From assembly GCA_937911045.1 (NCBI GenBank), contig CALEPX010000095.1, positions 1-50,539 of the forward strand: a stretch of 50,539 nt of DNA, in the 5' to 3' direction. Positions within the stretch are counted from its first letter, which is position 1, and each line of letters starts with the position of its first letter. The DNA is from an uncultured Fretibacterium sp. (GTDB lineage Bacteria; Synergistota; Synergistia; Synergistales; Aminobacteriaceae). The notes beneath the pieces were generated by a model that had not been told where the DNA came from, made no database searches, and saw only the letters and a program-made list of their open reading frames with translations. Below, piece after piece: positions 32,323 to 41,492 of this stretch. The position numbers were made by a program, and so were the translations under genes.

Positions 32323-33594
32323 ATGATTAGCAAGAGTTTCAGAAATTTTAATTTTAACGAGTTTTTCACGTCACCATGGGTGTTATGGGCAATCTCGATA
32401 GTTACGGCTGTCCTGATGTGGGTTTACGTTACGGGCATGGAAGAGAGCGAGTATTTAACCCGCAAATTTTCGTGCCCGTTGGAATATCGCAATCTGGATT
32501 CTCAGGCGATTTTGCGCGGAAAAATCTCAGAAATTGACGTGGAAGTGCGCGGTCCTGAACAGGCGATTATGCGCTTGGATTATAACTCGATAGTTGCGTA
32601 TGTCGATGCGAGAAATCTTACACCCGGGAAAAAATACACGCAGAATGTCGAAGTTGCGAATTTGCCGCTGGATGTGAATCTGATTTCTGTATTTCCGTCT
32701 CAGATTGTGATAGATCTTGTGCGTCAGGTTGCGCGCTTGATGAACGTTGAGACAGTTTTGCCGCAGAATATTCCCGAGGGACAATATATCGAAGGCGTAG
32801 AGATTATCCCCAAAGAAGTCGGAATCCGTGGCGCAGAAGATGACGTTGCGAAAGTCGGCTCAGTCAGAATCACTCCGTCAATCGAAGAATTACAGACTGG
32901 TCACGAATTATTGATACCCGTGAAATTCTCCCAGTCAGAAGCGTTCAATGGCTCAGTAGTAATCGAACCGTCACAAGTGCGCTTCAAAGGAACATTGGCT
33001 CGGGGCTTGCCGAAAAAGCGGATTCCTGTGAACGTGCCTTTGACCGGAACTTTGGACGACGATCACGAAATCAAATCCACGATTATAGAACCGTCAGAAA
33101 TTCAAATCGAGGGCGAGAGCGAAAAATTGGCGTTAATTGATGTTATTGACACGGAAACAGTAGACATTTCCATGTTCAACGAAGATCAAGTTATCGTCGT
33201 GCCGTTGAAGACACCGGATATCGATGGCGTTACTATCGCAAATTCGTCGGGAACATCGGTTAAATTGAGCGTGCAAATCGGGGAAGTTCGTGCTGAGAAA
33301 AAACTTGCGTCAATTCCGATTGAGATTATGGGTCTGCCGGAAAATTCCAAGAATGAATCCGGTAAGCTGCTCGTAGATCCACCGTTTGTCTCAGTTACAA
33401 TCGAGGGAATGCCGTCAAGAATCGAAAATTTTTCACCCGAAGAATCTGGTTTGCGAGTTTACGTTGACATGTCGAATATTTTCATGACACCCGTGACGCT
33501 GCCCGTTCGAACTGAGTTGCAATCCGATGACAACAATTTCAGGATCGTGCGGGTTGAGCCACAGAACATAACCGTAAATTCCGCAATGCCTTAG
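32323..33594 (+). CDS. cdaR: CdaR, YbbR-domain regulator of diadenylate cyclase
   Basis: 423 aa. One N-terminal membrane helix (VLWAISIVTAVLMWVYVTG), then about four extracytoplasmic YbbR repeats, each with a pattern like V.VRGPEQAI or IRGAEDDV. CdaR proteins bind CdaA in the membrane and tune its activity. The ATG overlaps nothing but lies 2 nt after the cdaA stop. Confidence 0.93.
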   Translation: MISKSFRNFNFNEFFTSPWVLWAISIVTAVLMWVYVTGMEESEYLTRKFSCPLEYRNLDSQAILRGKISEIDVEVRGPEQAIMRLDYNSIVAYVDARNLTPGKKYTQNVEVANLPLDVNLISVFPSQIVIDLVRQVARLMNVETVLPQNIPEGQYIEGVEIIPKEVGIRGAEDDVAKVGSVRITPSIEELQTGHELLIPVKFSQSEAFNGSVVIEPSQVRFKGTLARGLPKKRIPVNVPLTGTLDDDHEIKSTIIEPSEIQIEGESEKLALIDVIDTETVDISMFNEDQVIVVPLKTPDIDGVTIANSSGTSVKLSVQIGEVRAEKKLASIPIEIMGLPENSKNESGKLLVDPPFVSVTIEGMPSRIENFSPEESGLRVYVDMSNIFMTPVTLPVRTELQSDDNNFRIVRVEPQNITVNSAMP

Positions 33595-33598
33595 CACA

Positions 33599-33639
33599 AA
33601 AAAATTTCCCCTGCGCATATCACGTGGGGGAGTTTTTTT
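33599..33639. terminator. Terminator after cdaR
   Basis: TTTCCCC / GGGGGA stem with T7 on the plus strand and T-rich sequence on the minus strand, between cdaR and a convergent hypothetical gene. Confidence 0.8.
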
Positions 33640-33645
33640 CGCAAC

Positions 33646-34206
33646 TTACATATTCGGCATCGAGATCGCTACACTCAGAATTATCCAGAATAACACTATT
33701 ATGAATAATACGTCCTTTCCAATGCTTCGAAACAATCTCCAAACTCTCGCAAAAAATCCGCTGTCATTCGTGAACGGAGCTTCGTATCTGTACGCAACAC
33801 CCGGTGAAAATGACGCTCTACCTGCTGCTTTCCCGGCACTAAAGCCTTTCTCGTAAAGATTTTTCGGTGAGAAAATTTCGCGAAGTTTGTCAGGAATTAC
33901 GTTTACTAAATTTGTTGTGATGTAATTCGTAACGTAGCTCAACCATGAAAATACACCGACGTATTTCTTCAGAACGCGCCACACTGCCTGAATGATTCCG
34001 CCAAGCATACACACCAGAAATATAAACGCCAAAATTCTCTGCGGACTTCCCGAGAAATGCTCGCGAACTTCCAACGGGAAAATTTTTATCGGCACTCCGA
34101 ACACCGTGTACACCGCGTCCAAAACATAACTCACAACGTATTTGTACAACACTGATGGAATCGTCACAAACACAAACAGGAAAATTTCTGTCAACATTTT
34201 ACACAC
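33646..34206 (-). CDS. Hypothetical membrane protein
   Basis: 186 aa. GTG start with GGAG 6 nt upstream; ATG 34197 is an alternative. Membrane helices at about residues 5-35, 58-78 (ILAFIFLVCMLGGIIQAVW) and 165-183 (DVLFIIVLFWIILSVAI), with a soluble loop holding SPKNLYEKGFSAGKAAGRAS. This recalls the RRGHRDGHLKGYKEAA motif of the 34391 protein, so the two may be related. Third gene of a small minus-strand operon. No family recognised. Confidence 0.7.
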   Translation of the reverse strand: MCKMLTEIFLFVFVTIPSVLYKYVVSYVLDAVYTVFGVPIKIFPLEVREHFSGSPQRILAFIFLVCMLGGIIQAVWRVLKKYVGVFSWLSYVTNYITTNLVNVIPDKLREIFSPKNLYEKGFSAGKAAGRASFSPGVAYRYEAPFTNDSGFFARVWRLFRSIGKDVLFIIVLFWIILSVAISMPNM

Positions 34207-34225
34207 TCATCTCCTATCTAAGCTT

Positions 34226-34366
34226 CTATTTCTTCTTCTTTTGGGCAAGTTGTTTCGGTAAGATTTTTCTCTCTTGCCGACGAATTTTTGCAGCATCTTG
34301 TCTGTCCAAGGTCTCGAATAATTTATCGAAAAACCTCAGAATCATATCAAGCATGTCCATGTCCAT
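34226..34366 (-). CDS. Small charged protein, 46 aa
   Basis: ATG 34366 (ATG 34360 also possible) with GAGGAG about 9 nt upstream; stop TAG. Begins MDMDMLDMILRFF, with an amphipathic helix, and ends in a basic tail QLAQKKKK. It sits tightly between two membrane-protein genes (19 nt and 24 nt gaps) and each has its own ribosome site, so it is likely real. No homologs recognised. Confidence 0.6.
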   Translation of the reverse strand: MDMDMLDMILRFFDKLFETLDRQDAAKIRRQERKILPKQLAQKKKK

Positions 34367-34390
34367 GTCACACACTCCTCACGAAAAATT

Positions 34391-34819
34391 CTACTTCCAA
34401 AATTGCCACCATGATTTCTGAGCAGCCCGTTCAGCTTCCCATTCTTCACGCCAACGAGCTTTTTGTTCGGCATCAAGACGTGCTTTTTTCTCAGCTTTTT
34501 TGCGATCTTCGTACTCAACAGCAGCTTCTTTGTAGCCCTTCAAGTGACCGTCTCTGTGACCCCGGCGATAATCTTCGATAGTGTTCTCGTTGATGAATTT
34601 CCCAACAATCCTGAATTTCCCAAAAAGATTCCAGATCGCACGAATAATTGACTTGAAAATTACGTAGCCGTATCTCATGAATAATCCAGAAATTATTATT
34701 CGCAGGAAAACTCCCAACATCTCCACAAATGACAAACTCGCGCAATAATCTCGCAGCCAAGCAACGTCTTCAACCAGAACTTGCAGCAAGTAAATCAGAA
34801 AGTTAAATAACGCTGTCAA
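34391..34819 (-). CDS. Hypothetical membrane protein with charged C-terminal coil
   Basis: 142 aa, TTG start with GAAGGGA upstream. Two membrane helices (LFNFLIYLLQVLV and FVEMLGVFLRIIISGLF), then a GKF.IVGKFINENTIEDYRRG segment and a Glu/Lys/Arg-rich helical tail ending SWWQFWK. First gene of the three-gene minus-strand operon; function unknown. Confidence 0.68.
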   Translation of the reverse strand: MTALFNFLIYLLQVLVEDVAWLRDYCASLSFVEMLGVFLRIIISGLFMRYGYVIFKSIIRAIWNLFGKFRIVGKFINENTIEDYRRGHRDGHLKGYKEAAVEYEDRKKAEKKARLDAEQKARWREEWEAERAAQKSWWQFWK

Positions 34820-34864
34820 AACATTTCATGTCCCTTCAAAAATAATATTAAAATAATCTTAGCT

Positions 34865-34895
34865 ACTATAATTTACCCCCCCAATTTTTTGTCAA
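34865..34895 (-). promoter_or_regulatory. Promoter with G7 tract in its spacer
   Basis: Minus strand TTGACA (34895-34890), a 19-nt spacer that contains seven Gs (34882-34876), and TATAGT (34870-34865). It would drive the three-gene membrane operon. The spacer is 1-2 nt over optimum. Confidence 0.5.
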
Positions 34896-34945
34896 CACAT
34901 CTATCATTAACGAAACAACCCACGATTCGCCGTGTAAATCTGCGG

Positions 34946-34951
34946 TATTAT
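34946..34951 (+). promoter_or_regulatory. -10 box of a probably leaderless methyltransferase mRNA
   Basis: TATTAT ends 6 nt before the ATG at 34958 and no ribosome site is visible, so transcription would begin at or next to the start codon. The -35 region is weak. Confidence 0.4.
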
Positions 34952-34957
34952 ATTAGC

Positions 34958-35752
34958 ATGAGAAATTATTTCAGAAATTTACAACCATATTTTCGCGACG
35001 ATAATTCAGAATTATATTTCTGCGACACTTTCGACGCTCTCGACGACATGCTCGAAAATTGCGTTGACATGATATTCGCTGACCCGCCGTATTTTCTCTC
35101 GAACGACGGCATCACTTGCAATTCCGGAAAATCCGTCTCTGTTAATAAAGGCGATTGGGACAAAATTTCCGGTCTCGAAGCAAAACACGAGTTCAACCGA
35201 CGCTGGATAAAAGCTTGCTATCGTGTCCTGAAAACTAACGGCTCAATCTGGATATCCGGAACGCTGCACAATATTTACTCCGTAGGCATGGCTCTTGAAC
35301 AGGAAAATTTCAAGATTATCAACAACATAACTTGGCAAAAAACGAATCCTCCACCGAATTTAGCTTGTCGATGTTTCACTCATAGCACTGAGACGATAAT
35401 TTGGGCGCAGAAATCCGAGAAAAATTCACGGCACTTCTTCAATTACGCTCTCATGAAAGAACTCAACGGCGGCAAACAAATGAAGGATGTTTGGACAGGC
35501 TCACTCACTCCAAGGAACGAGAAAGTTTTCGGCAAACACCCAACTCAGAAACCCGTATACTTACTCGAACGAATTTTGCTGGCTTCGACGCGTGAGGGAG
35601 ATTTGGTTTTAGATCCGTTCTGCGGTTCTTCGACGACTGGTGTTGCGTGTAAAAGACTTAATCGCAATTACATCGGCATCGATAATAATTCAGAATATAT
35701 AAAGCTATCGCTCGAAAGGTTGAAACACGAATGTCAAAGAGAAATTTTATAA
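34958..35752 (+). CDS. Adenine-specific DNA methyltransferase, DpnA-like (GATC)
   Basis: 264 aa from ATG 34958; the frame extends to a TTG at 34889 but conserved sequence starts only after the ATG. Motif IV ADPPYFLSNDG comes before motif I DPFCGSSTTG, the beta-class order. The FLSNDGITC..GK.VSVNKGDWDK block and the KHPTQKPVYLLER segment resemble DpnA and related GATC-modifying N6-adenine methyltransferases. It overlaps the restriction gene by 22 nt. A DpnM-type partner, present in the classic DpnII system, is absent. Confidence 0.9.
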   Translation: MRNYFRNLQPYFRDDNSELYFCDTFDALDDMLENCVDMIFADPPYFLSNDGITCNSGKSVSVNKGDWDKISGLEAKHEFNRRWIKACYRVLKTNGSIWISGTLHNIYSVGMALEQENFKIINNITWQKTNPPPNLACRCFTHSTETIIWAQKSEKNSRHFFNYALMKELNGGKQMKDVWTGSLTPRNEKVFGKHPTQKPVYLLERILLASTREGDLVLDPFCGSSTTGVACKRLNRNYIGIDNNSEYIKLSLERLKHECQREIL

Positions 35753-36588
35753 AATGGTTCGGAACTTTCAGAAAGTCAATCAGTGATTACAGGTATTATA
35801 CTGACTTTGAAAGAGTTTACGAAAATACCGAACTGCTGAAAATTGAGATTAACATTCTAAATTCACTGATCGGCTCAAAGAATATCGAAGCAGATTTCGG
35901 AGCAATAATAACAAAATATCCGGAATGTTTGAAAGTCATTCCCATACTTTTGGCAATTCGCTCAAATGAAATTTATTGTCAAGATAAGAACGGTTCTGTA
36001 ATTTATTGTTTTGACAGTAAATCACAAACTATCGAACAATACGAATATTTCATGAAGGAAACTGGATTATTTGATCTACTGCAATGTCATGTAATTAGCA
36101 ACCTTTATGATTACGTTACCGGCGTCGAGGTCGGGTTAAGTTCAAACAGTCGTAAAAACAGAGGGGGACATCAAATGGAAAATTTAGTTGAACGATACCT
36201 GAAAAAATCTGGCGTTAAATATTACCGTGAAATGTACTTAGCAGAAATTGAGAAAAAATGGAACATAGACTTATCTCAAATTTCAGCCGATGGAACGTCA
36301 ACAAAACGTTGGGATTTTGTCGTAAAAACTCAGGAATATGTTTACGTTATTGAAACTAATTTTTACGCGACGGGAGGTTCAAAACTTAACGAAACAGCGC
36401 GAAGTTATAAGATGCTCGCTGAAGAAGCAAAAAACATTGCTGGATTTCAATTCGTATGGATCACAGACGGCAAAGGTTGGCAACGTGCAAAACGCAATCT
36501 TGAAGAGACGTTCAACACTTTGGAAAACCTGTACAATATTGCTGATTTGGAAAATAATATTCTCGAAAATTTATTCTTGCACTTGTAA
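35731..36588 (+). CDS. DpnII/MboI-type restriction endonuclease (GATC)
   Basis: 285 aa, about the DpnII family length. Key block: RGGHQMENLVE, then KRWDFVV ... YVIETNFYATGGSKLNETARSYK, where WDFV and IETN are in the positions of the catalytic D...ExN/K residues of this family. Cleaves unmethylated GATC. ATG start inside the methyltransferase gene, weak AAAGG site, consistent with the methyltransferase being made first. AT-richer than the flanking alaS and cdaR genes, as expected of a mobile restriction module. Confidence 0.9.
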   Translation: MSKRNFIKWFGTFRKSISDYRYYTDFERVYENTELLKIEINILNSLIGSKNIEADFGAIITKYPECLKVIPILLAIRSNEIYCQDKNGSVIYCFDSKSQTIEQYEYFMKETGLFDLLQCHVISNLYDYVTGVEVGLSSNSRKNRGGHQMENLVERYLKKSGVKYYREMYLAEIEKKWNIDLSQISADGTSTKRWDFVVKTQEYVYVIETNFYATGGSKLNETARSYKMLAEEAKNIAGFQFVWITDGKGWQRAKRNLEETFNTLENLYNIADLENNILENLFLHL

Positions 36589-36595
36589 TACTCGT

Positions 36596-36620
36596 AAAAA
36601 AATACCGGATCGCTCCGGCA
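36596..36620 (-). terminator. Terminator of alaS
   Basis: Stem CCGGA / TCCGG with a 4-nt loop and T7 after it on the minus strand, 30 nt past the alaS stop. Confidence 0.9.
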
Positions 36621-36649
36621 TTCTCTGAATTATTATATTTGCTATATAG

Positions 36650-39322
36650 CTATATACTTCCCAAAATTTCGCGTATTCGTTTCAATGCTGCGTCAAGATT
36701 CTTTCCGTCACGTCCGCCGCCTTGAGCAGTGTTTTTGCGACCGCCGCCTTTGCCTCCGAGAATTACGCTGGACTCCTTCACGAGTTTTCCGGCATCAACT
36801 CCGAGTTCGACAGCCTTATCATTCGCCATGACTACCAGCTGGCACGCATTATCTTCACTCAATGACGCGAGAATTACAACTGTTGGTTCGGGTCTTGCAC
36901 GAGCTTTGTCGCCGATGTCACGCAGCATGTCAATCTTCACGTTCGGGAATCTGCCGACTTGAACAGAAATTTTCCCAACGTCCTCATGCTCAAGAAATTT
37001 CTCGGAATTATCCAGCAACTCTCGCAACTTCGCCGCCTCTAACTGCGATTTCATAACCCGCAAATCTTCGACCAACTGTTTCGCCTTGCCCGTAAGATTT
37101 TCTTCATCAGTCGATAATAATCCCGTCATGGAATTTCTCAGCGCGAATAATTTCTGCATCATGTTCAACACGTTCAAGCCTGTCGTAGCGAAAATTCTGC
37201 GTGTTCCTGAACCGACGCTCTCTTCACGCAAAATCTTGAAGCTGCCAATATCACCCGTGCGTTTCACATGCAAACCGCCGCACAATTCCATCGAAAATTC
37301 CGGCACATTCACAACTCGAACAACATCACCGTATTTCTCATCGAATAACGCTTTCGCACCGAGTTCCTGAGCCTCTGATTTCGAATGCTCACTGATTTCC
37401 AACTCAGTGTTCTTGAGTATCTCAGAATTGACGATTAATTCAGCTTCTGCAATTTCCGAATCCGTAACCTGTGAATGATGCGTGAAGTCGAATCGCAAAA
37501 ACTCGTCCGTAACAAGTGAACCAGCCTGTCGAACGTGTCTGCCCAAAACTCGTCCCAAAGCTTCGTGCAGCAAATGTGTCGCCGTGTGATTCCTGCGAAT
37601 AGCTCTGCGTCTTTCATCGTTCACTTTGGAAAACGCAACTTCCCCGACAGAAATTTTTCTCGCAGAATTTATCCGCGCACTGTGTACTATCAAGTTGCCG
37701 TGTGGAACAGTGTTCATGATCTCGATTTCGAAGCCGGAATTAATATCTGAGCCGGGATTCTCGGAATCTCTGTCGAAAATCTGCATAACGCCAGTGTCAC
37801 CAACTTCGCCGCCTCTCTCAGCATAGAACGGTGTCACGTCCAGAATTATCTCGAAATTGCCCGGTGAATCAATCGCGTCAACTCGCCCTTCAGAATTTAA
37901 CAACGCGAGAATTTTCCCTGAACCAGAACTTGCTTCGTAACCCGTGAATTTCGTCTTGCCAAATTCGTTCTCAAGCTCCGTGTAAATATCTCCGGTTAAT
38001 GCGCTCTTCTTCTGTTTACTTGAGGCACGCGCACGTTCACGCTGGTCATTCATTGCAGCTTTGAACCCGGCTTCATCAAGCGTAAAATTCTGCTCACTTG
38101 CCATCTCTCGCGTCAATTCCGGCGGAAATCCGAACGTGTCATAAAGCGTGAAAATAATCTCACCCGGAATCTCACTGCGATTTTGCGCCCTCAATCTGGA
38201 AATCTCACTCTCGAAAAGTTCCGTGCCCTGCTTGAGCGTCTTGTTGAATTTCTCCTCTTCGAGATTAATAATTTGCTCAATGACCGGACGTTGCGTGATT
38301 AATTCCTGATACGGATCGCCCATGATCTTTATCAAAATCGGCAGGTACTCGCACAGGAATAATCCGTCAAAGTTCAGCAGCTTTCCAAATCTCGCAGCAC
38401 GTCGCAACAATCTTCGCAGAACATATCCCGGACCATCATTCGAGGGCAGAACTCCATCGGCTAACATGAACGCCACAGACCTGACATGATCAGCTATTAC
38501 TCGTGCAGCCATATCATCGCGCGCATTCTTCCCGTAAATTATTCCAGCTCTCGAACAAGTGTGCTTAATCAACGGCGTGAACAAATCCGTCTCGTAATCC
38601 GTGTCAACTCCCTGAACAACCGAAGTTAATCTCTCAAGCCCCATTCCTGTATCAATATTTTTGTGCGGCAACACTGGCATTGAGCCATCTTTCTGACGGT
38701 CAAACTGCGTGAAAACGAGATTCCAGATTTCCATGTATCTATCGCAATCACAGCCAACTCCGCACGTGGATTTTCCGCAAGAATATTTCTCGCCACGGTC
38801 GTAATAAATCTCCGAGCAAGGTCCGCACGGTCCAGTATCTCCCATGAACCAGTAATTCTCGTCCTGTCCAAACCTGAATATTTTCGACTCAGGCAGCCCG
38901 ACAGATTTGTTCCAGACTTCGAAAGCTTCATCATCGTCTGTGAAAATAGTCGCGTATAATCTCTCAGGATCAAGCCCAATCCATTCCGTCAAAAATTCCC
39001 ACGCCCATGTAATCGCCTCTTGCTTGAAATAACTCCCCCACGAGAAATTCCCAAGCATTTCAAAAAACGTGTGATGTCGCGCAGTTCGTCCGACGTTTTC
39101 TATATCATTAGTGCGCACGCATTTCTGACACGTAGCTACTCGCGGAAATTCTGGCTCACGAATCCCTAAATAATACGGCTTCAACGGAACCATTCCAGCA
39201 ATCGTGAATAATAACGACGGGTCTTCAGGCACAAGAGAAAAACTCGGCAAATGTTTCGAGCCTTTACTCTCCCAGAATTTCACAAATAATTCTCGCAGAT
39301 CTTTCGCAGTTCTGTATTGCAT
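36650..39322 (-). CDS. alaS: Alanyl-tRNA synthetase
   Basis: 890 aa, normal length. Class II core with FTIAGMVPLKPYYLG, motif 2 RHHTFFEMLGNFSWG; editing domain HTATHLLHEALG and CGGLHVKRTGDIG (zinc-binding HxxxH and CxxxH); C-terminal C-Ala domain with ILGGKGGGRKNTAQGGG. Charges tRNA-Ala and hydrolyses mischarged Ser/Gly. ATG lies 3 nt after the slipin stop, with GGAGAG in the slipin 3' end. No T-box or other leader was found. Confidence 0.98.
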   Translation of the reverse strand: MQYRTAKDLRELFVKFWESKGSKHLPSFSLVPEDPSLLFTIAGMVPLKPYYLGIREPEFPRVATCQKCVRTNDIENVGRTARHHTFFEMLGNFSWGSYFKQEAITWAWEFLTEWIGLDPERLYATIFTDDDEAFEVWNKSVGLPESKIFRFGQDENYWFMGDTGPCGPCSEIYYDRGEKYSCGKSTCGVGCDCDRYMEIWNLVFTQFDRQKDGSMPVLPHKNIDTGMGLERLTSVVQGVDTDYETDLFTPLIKHTCSRAGIIYGKNARDDMAARVIADHVRSVAFMLADGVLPSNDGPGYVLRRLLRRAARFGKLLNFDGLFLCEYLPILIKIMGDPYQELITQRPVIEQIINLEEEKFNKTLKQGTELFESEISRLRAQNRSEIPGEIIFTLYDTFGFPPELTREMASEQNFTLDEAGFKAAMNDQRERARASSKQKKSALTGDIYTELENEFGKTKFTGYEASSGSGKILALLNSEGRVDAIDSPGNFEIILDVTPFYAERGGEVGDTGVMQIFDRDSENPGSDINSGFEIEIMNTVPHGNLIVHSARINSARKISVGEVAFSKVNDERRRAIRRNHTATHLLHEALGRVLGRHVRQAGSLVTDEFLRFDFTHHSQVTDSEIAEAELIVNSEILKNTELEISEHSKSEAQELGAKALFDEKYGDVVRVVNVPEFSMELCGGLHVKRTGDIGSFKILREESVGSGTRRIFATTGLNVLNMMQKLFALRNSMTGLLSTDEENLTGKAKQLVEDLRVMKSQLEAAKLRELLDNSEKFLEHEDVGKISVQVGRFPNVKIDMLRDIGDKARARPEPTVVILASLSEDNACQLVVMANDKAVELGVDAGKLVKESSVILGGKGGGRKNTAQGGGRDGKNLDAALKRIREILGSI

Positions 39323-39325
39323 AAA

Positions 39326-40123
39326 TTACTCTCCAGTCTTGACAAGTTTGTTTATAAACGGCTGAACCAGATCAACCGGAATCGGGAAAAATGTTGTCGT
39401 GTTGCGTTCTCCGGAAATTTCGCGGATCGTCTGCAAATATCTCAACTGCAATGTAACCGGTGAAGATTCCATTTGATGAGCAGCTTCTGATAATTTCGCC
39501 GCAGCTTGTAATTCGCCTTCAGCAGCAATAATTTTCGCACGACGTTCACGTTCTGCCTCTGCTTGACGGGCCATTGCGCGTTTCATTCCTTCGGGCAATT
39601 CGAGTTCCTTCACTTCGACCGCACTGACTTTGATACCCCACGGATCAGTTCGTTCGTCAATGATTTTCTGCAATTCCTGATTGATTTTCTCACGCGATGA
39701 CAGAACTTCGTCCAATTCAACCGAACCCACAACTGAACGCAGCGTTGTCTGAGCTAACTGGCTCGTAGCGATAACGTAATTCTCAACTTCAACGACTGAT
39801 TTCGAGGGCTCTAAAACACGGAAATACACGACAGCGTTTACTTTTATTGCGACGTTATCTTTCGTGATGACTTCCTGAACCGGAACATCGAGCGTCAAGA
39901 TTCGCAGATCAACCGTTACAGCTTTGTCCAAAAACGGAACTGTGAAAACGATTCCAGGACCGCGGCTGCCGACTAAACGCCCAAGCCTGAACAAGACCAA
40001 TCGCCTGTATTCCGGAACGATTCGAATTGCCGTTGATAACACGAATAATAGCACGAATATCGTTACGACAATACTGCCTAAATTCGAGACTATATGCGTT
40101 GCATCGCTAATTACGAATGACAT
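39326..40123 (-). CDS. Slipin (SPFH/band-7 membrane protein)
   Basis: 265 aa. One N-terminal membrane helix (IVVTIFVLLFVLSTAI), then a band-7 domain: YRRLVLFRLGRLVGSRGPG, VPVQEVITKDNVAIKVNAVV, a predicted coil RQAEAERERRAKIIAAEGE, and a FFPIPVDLV end. Stomatin/slipin proteins organise membrane microdomains. The usual NfeD partner is not adjacent. ATG with AGGAGG 10 nt upstream; joined to alaS in one transcript. Confidence 0.93.
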   Translation of the reverse strand: MSFVISDATHIVSNLGSIVVTIFVLLFVLSTAIRIVPEYRRLVLFRLGRLVGSRGPGIVFTVPFLDKAVTVDLRILTLDVPVQEVITKDNVAIKVNAVVYFRVLEPSKSVVEVENYVIATSQLAQTTLRSVVGSVELDEVLSSREKINQELQKIIDERTDPWGIKVSAVEVKELELPEGMKRAMARQAEAERERRAKIIAAEGELQAAAKLSEAAHQMESSPVTLQLRYLQTIREISGERNTTTFFPIPVDLVQPFINKLVKTGE

Positions 40124-40169
40124 GTTACAAATTCCTCCTGATTAATATTCTCGTTAATAATCTTATCTT

Positions 40170-41306
40170 TTACTTGAACAAATTCCTGAACTTGTCGAAA
40201 AATCCCGGCTCATTTACTCCGACCGGAGCTTGCATTTCCGAAGCAAGTTCTGTGATTAACTTTCGCTGCTTGTCCGTGAGTTTTGTTGGAACGTCGATGT
40301 AAACATGCACGTACAAGTCGCCTTTGACTCGCGGATTGTTTAACCTTGGCATTCCGCGCCCCTTGACTTTCAAAACGTGACCATGAGCTGTGCCTGGCGG
40401 GACTGGAATTTTCTCTCGGGACGAATCCAGATTTTCGATTTCGGCTTCAGTTCCAAGAACCGCCTGAGGATATGTGAGAATCAAATGCGTGTGTAGATCC
40501 GCGCCGTCACGTTCGAATCTTTCATCGGGTTTCACGTCCGCGATCAAATACAAATCCCCGGGAGATCCGCCATTCGTGCCAGCTTCACCAGCTCCAGCAA
40601 CCCTGATTCTTGTGCCGCGACTCACGCCTGCAGGGATCTTGACTTCGATATTATGCTTCCTGTGAATTTTCCCAACACCGTCACAATTCGTGCATTTCTC
40701 GCGAATGAATTTTCCTGTGCCGCGACAATCCGGGCAAGTCGTCATTGTGATCATGCTGCCAAGAAAAGTCTGTTGAGTTTGTCGAATCTGTCCTGTACCT
40801 TTGCAGCGTGAACAAGTTTCGGCATGAGTTCCGGATTTTGCACCCGAACCGTGACAAGCTTCACACGTATCCCAGCGCATAACGTCGATGTTTTTCTTGG
40901 TATCCTGAGAAGCTTCGAGCAGCGTAATTTCAAAGACCATTTCGAGATCGTCGCCTCTTGTTGGAGCGTTTGGGTCGCGCCTTGACCCCGAAGATGCGCC
41001 ACCGAATCCGAAGCCGCCGAATCCTGAAAATATGTCCCCAAATAAATCCCCCAAATCTACGCCGCCCATGCCGCCGAAAGGGTTTTCGTTAGGATTTGTC
41101 GTCCCGTACGTGTCATAGCGTGAACGTTTCTCGGGATCGCTCAGGACTGAGTAAGCTGCGTTGATCTTTTTGAATTTCTCCTCAATGTCTTTGTCGCCCG
41201 GGTGAGAATCCGGATGATACTGGTGAACCAGTTTCCTGTAGGATTTCTTTATGTCAGCTTGCGTCGCGTTTCGTGGGACTTCGAGAATTTCGTATAAATC
41301 TTCCAA
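40170..41306 (-). CDS. dnaJ: Chaperone DnaJ
   Basis: 378 aa from TTG 41306, giving the usual MEDLYEILEVPRNAT start with GAGGTG about 12 nt upstream; a GTG at 41321 adds five residues. J domain with HPD (HQYHPDSHPG), G/F-rich linker (FSGFGGFGFGG), four zinc motifs CEACHGSG, CSRCKGTG, CPDCRGTG and CTNCDGVG, then two C-terminal substrate domains. DnaK co-chaperone; dnaK and grpE are not in the window. Confidence 0.96.
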   Translation of the reverse strand: MEDLYEILEVPRNATQADIKKSYRKLVHQYHPDSHPGDKDIEEKFKKINAAYSVLSDPEKRSRYDTYGTTNPNENPFGGMGGVDLGDLFGDIFSGFGGFGFGGASSGSRRDPNAPTRGDDLEMVFEITLLEASQDTKKNIDVMRWDTCEACHGSGAKSGTHAETCSRCKGTGQIRQTQQTFLGSMITMTTCPDCRGTGKFIREKCTNCDGVGKIHRKHNIEVKIPAGVSRGTRIRVAGAGEAGTNGGSPGDLYLIADVKPDERFERDGADLHTHLILTYPQAVLGTEAEIENLDSSREKIPVPPGTAHGHVLKVKGRGMPRLNNPRVKGDLYVHVYIDVPTKLTDKQRKLITELASEMQAPVGVNEPGFFDKFRNLFK

Positions 41307-41492
41307 CTTGTATAAAAGCACCTCGCTCTAAAAATTTCCTGATTATTATAATACGTCATGATAGCAATAATCCCCCACTCGTGAGAATTTTTCAAAGTCA
41401 CAAGTGAGAGATTATTGCATTTATCTAATAAAATGGAGGTAAAAGAGAAACAACAGCTATATTTTATCGTATTTTTGCAATTTTTGCGAATA

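Noticed and set aside
41366..41416. Imperfect hairpin AATAATC...GATTATT upstream of dnaJ as a CIRCE operator or terminator
   Set aside because: Lacks CIRCE half-sites and any T-run after the stem; too weak to call.
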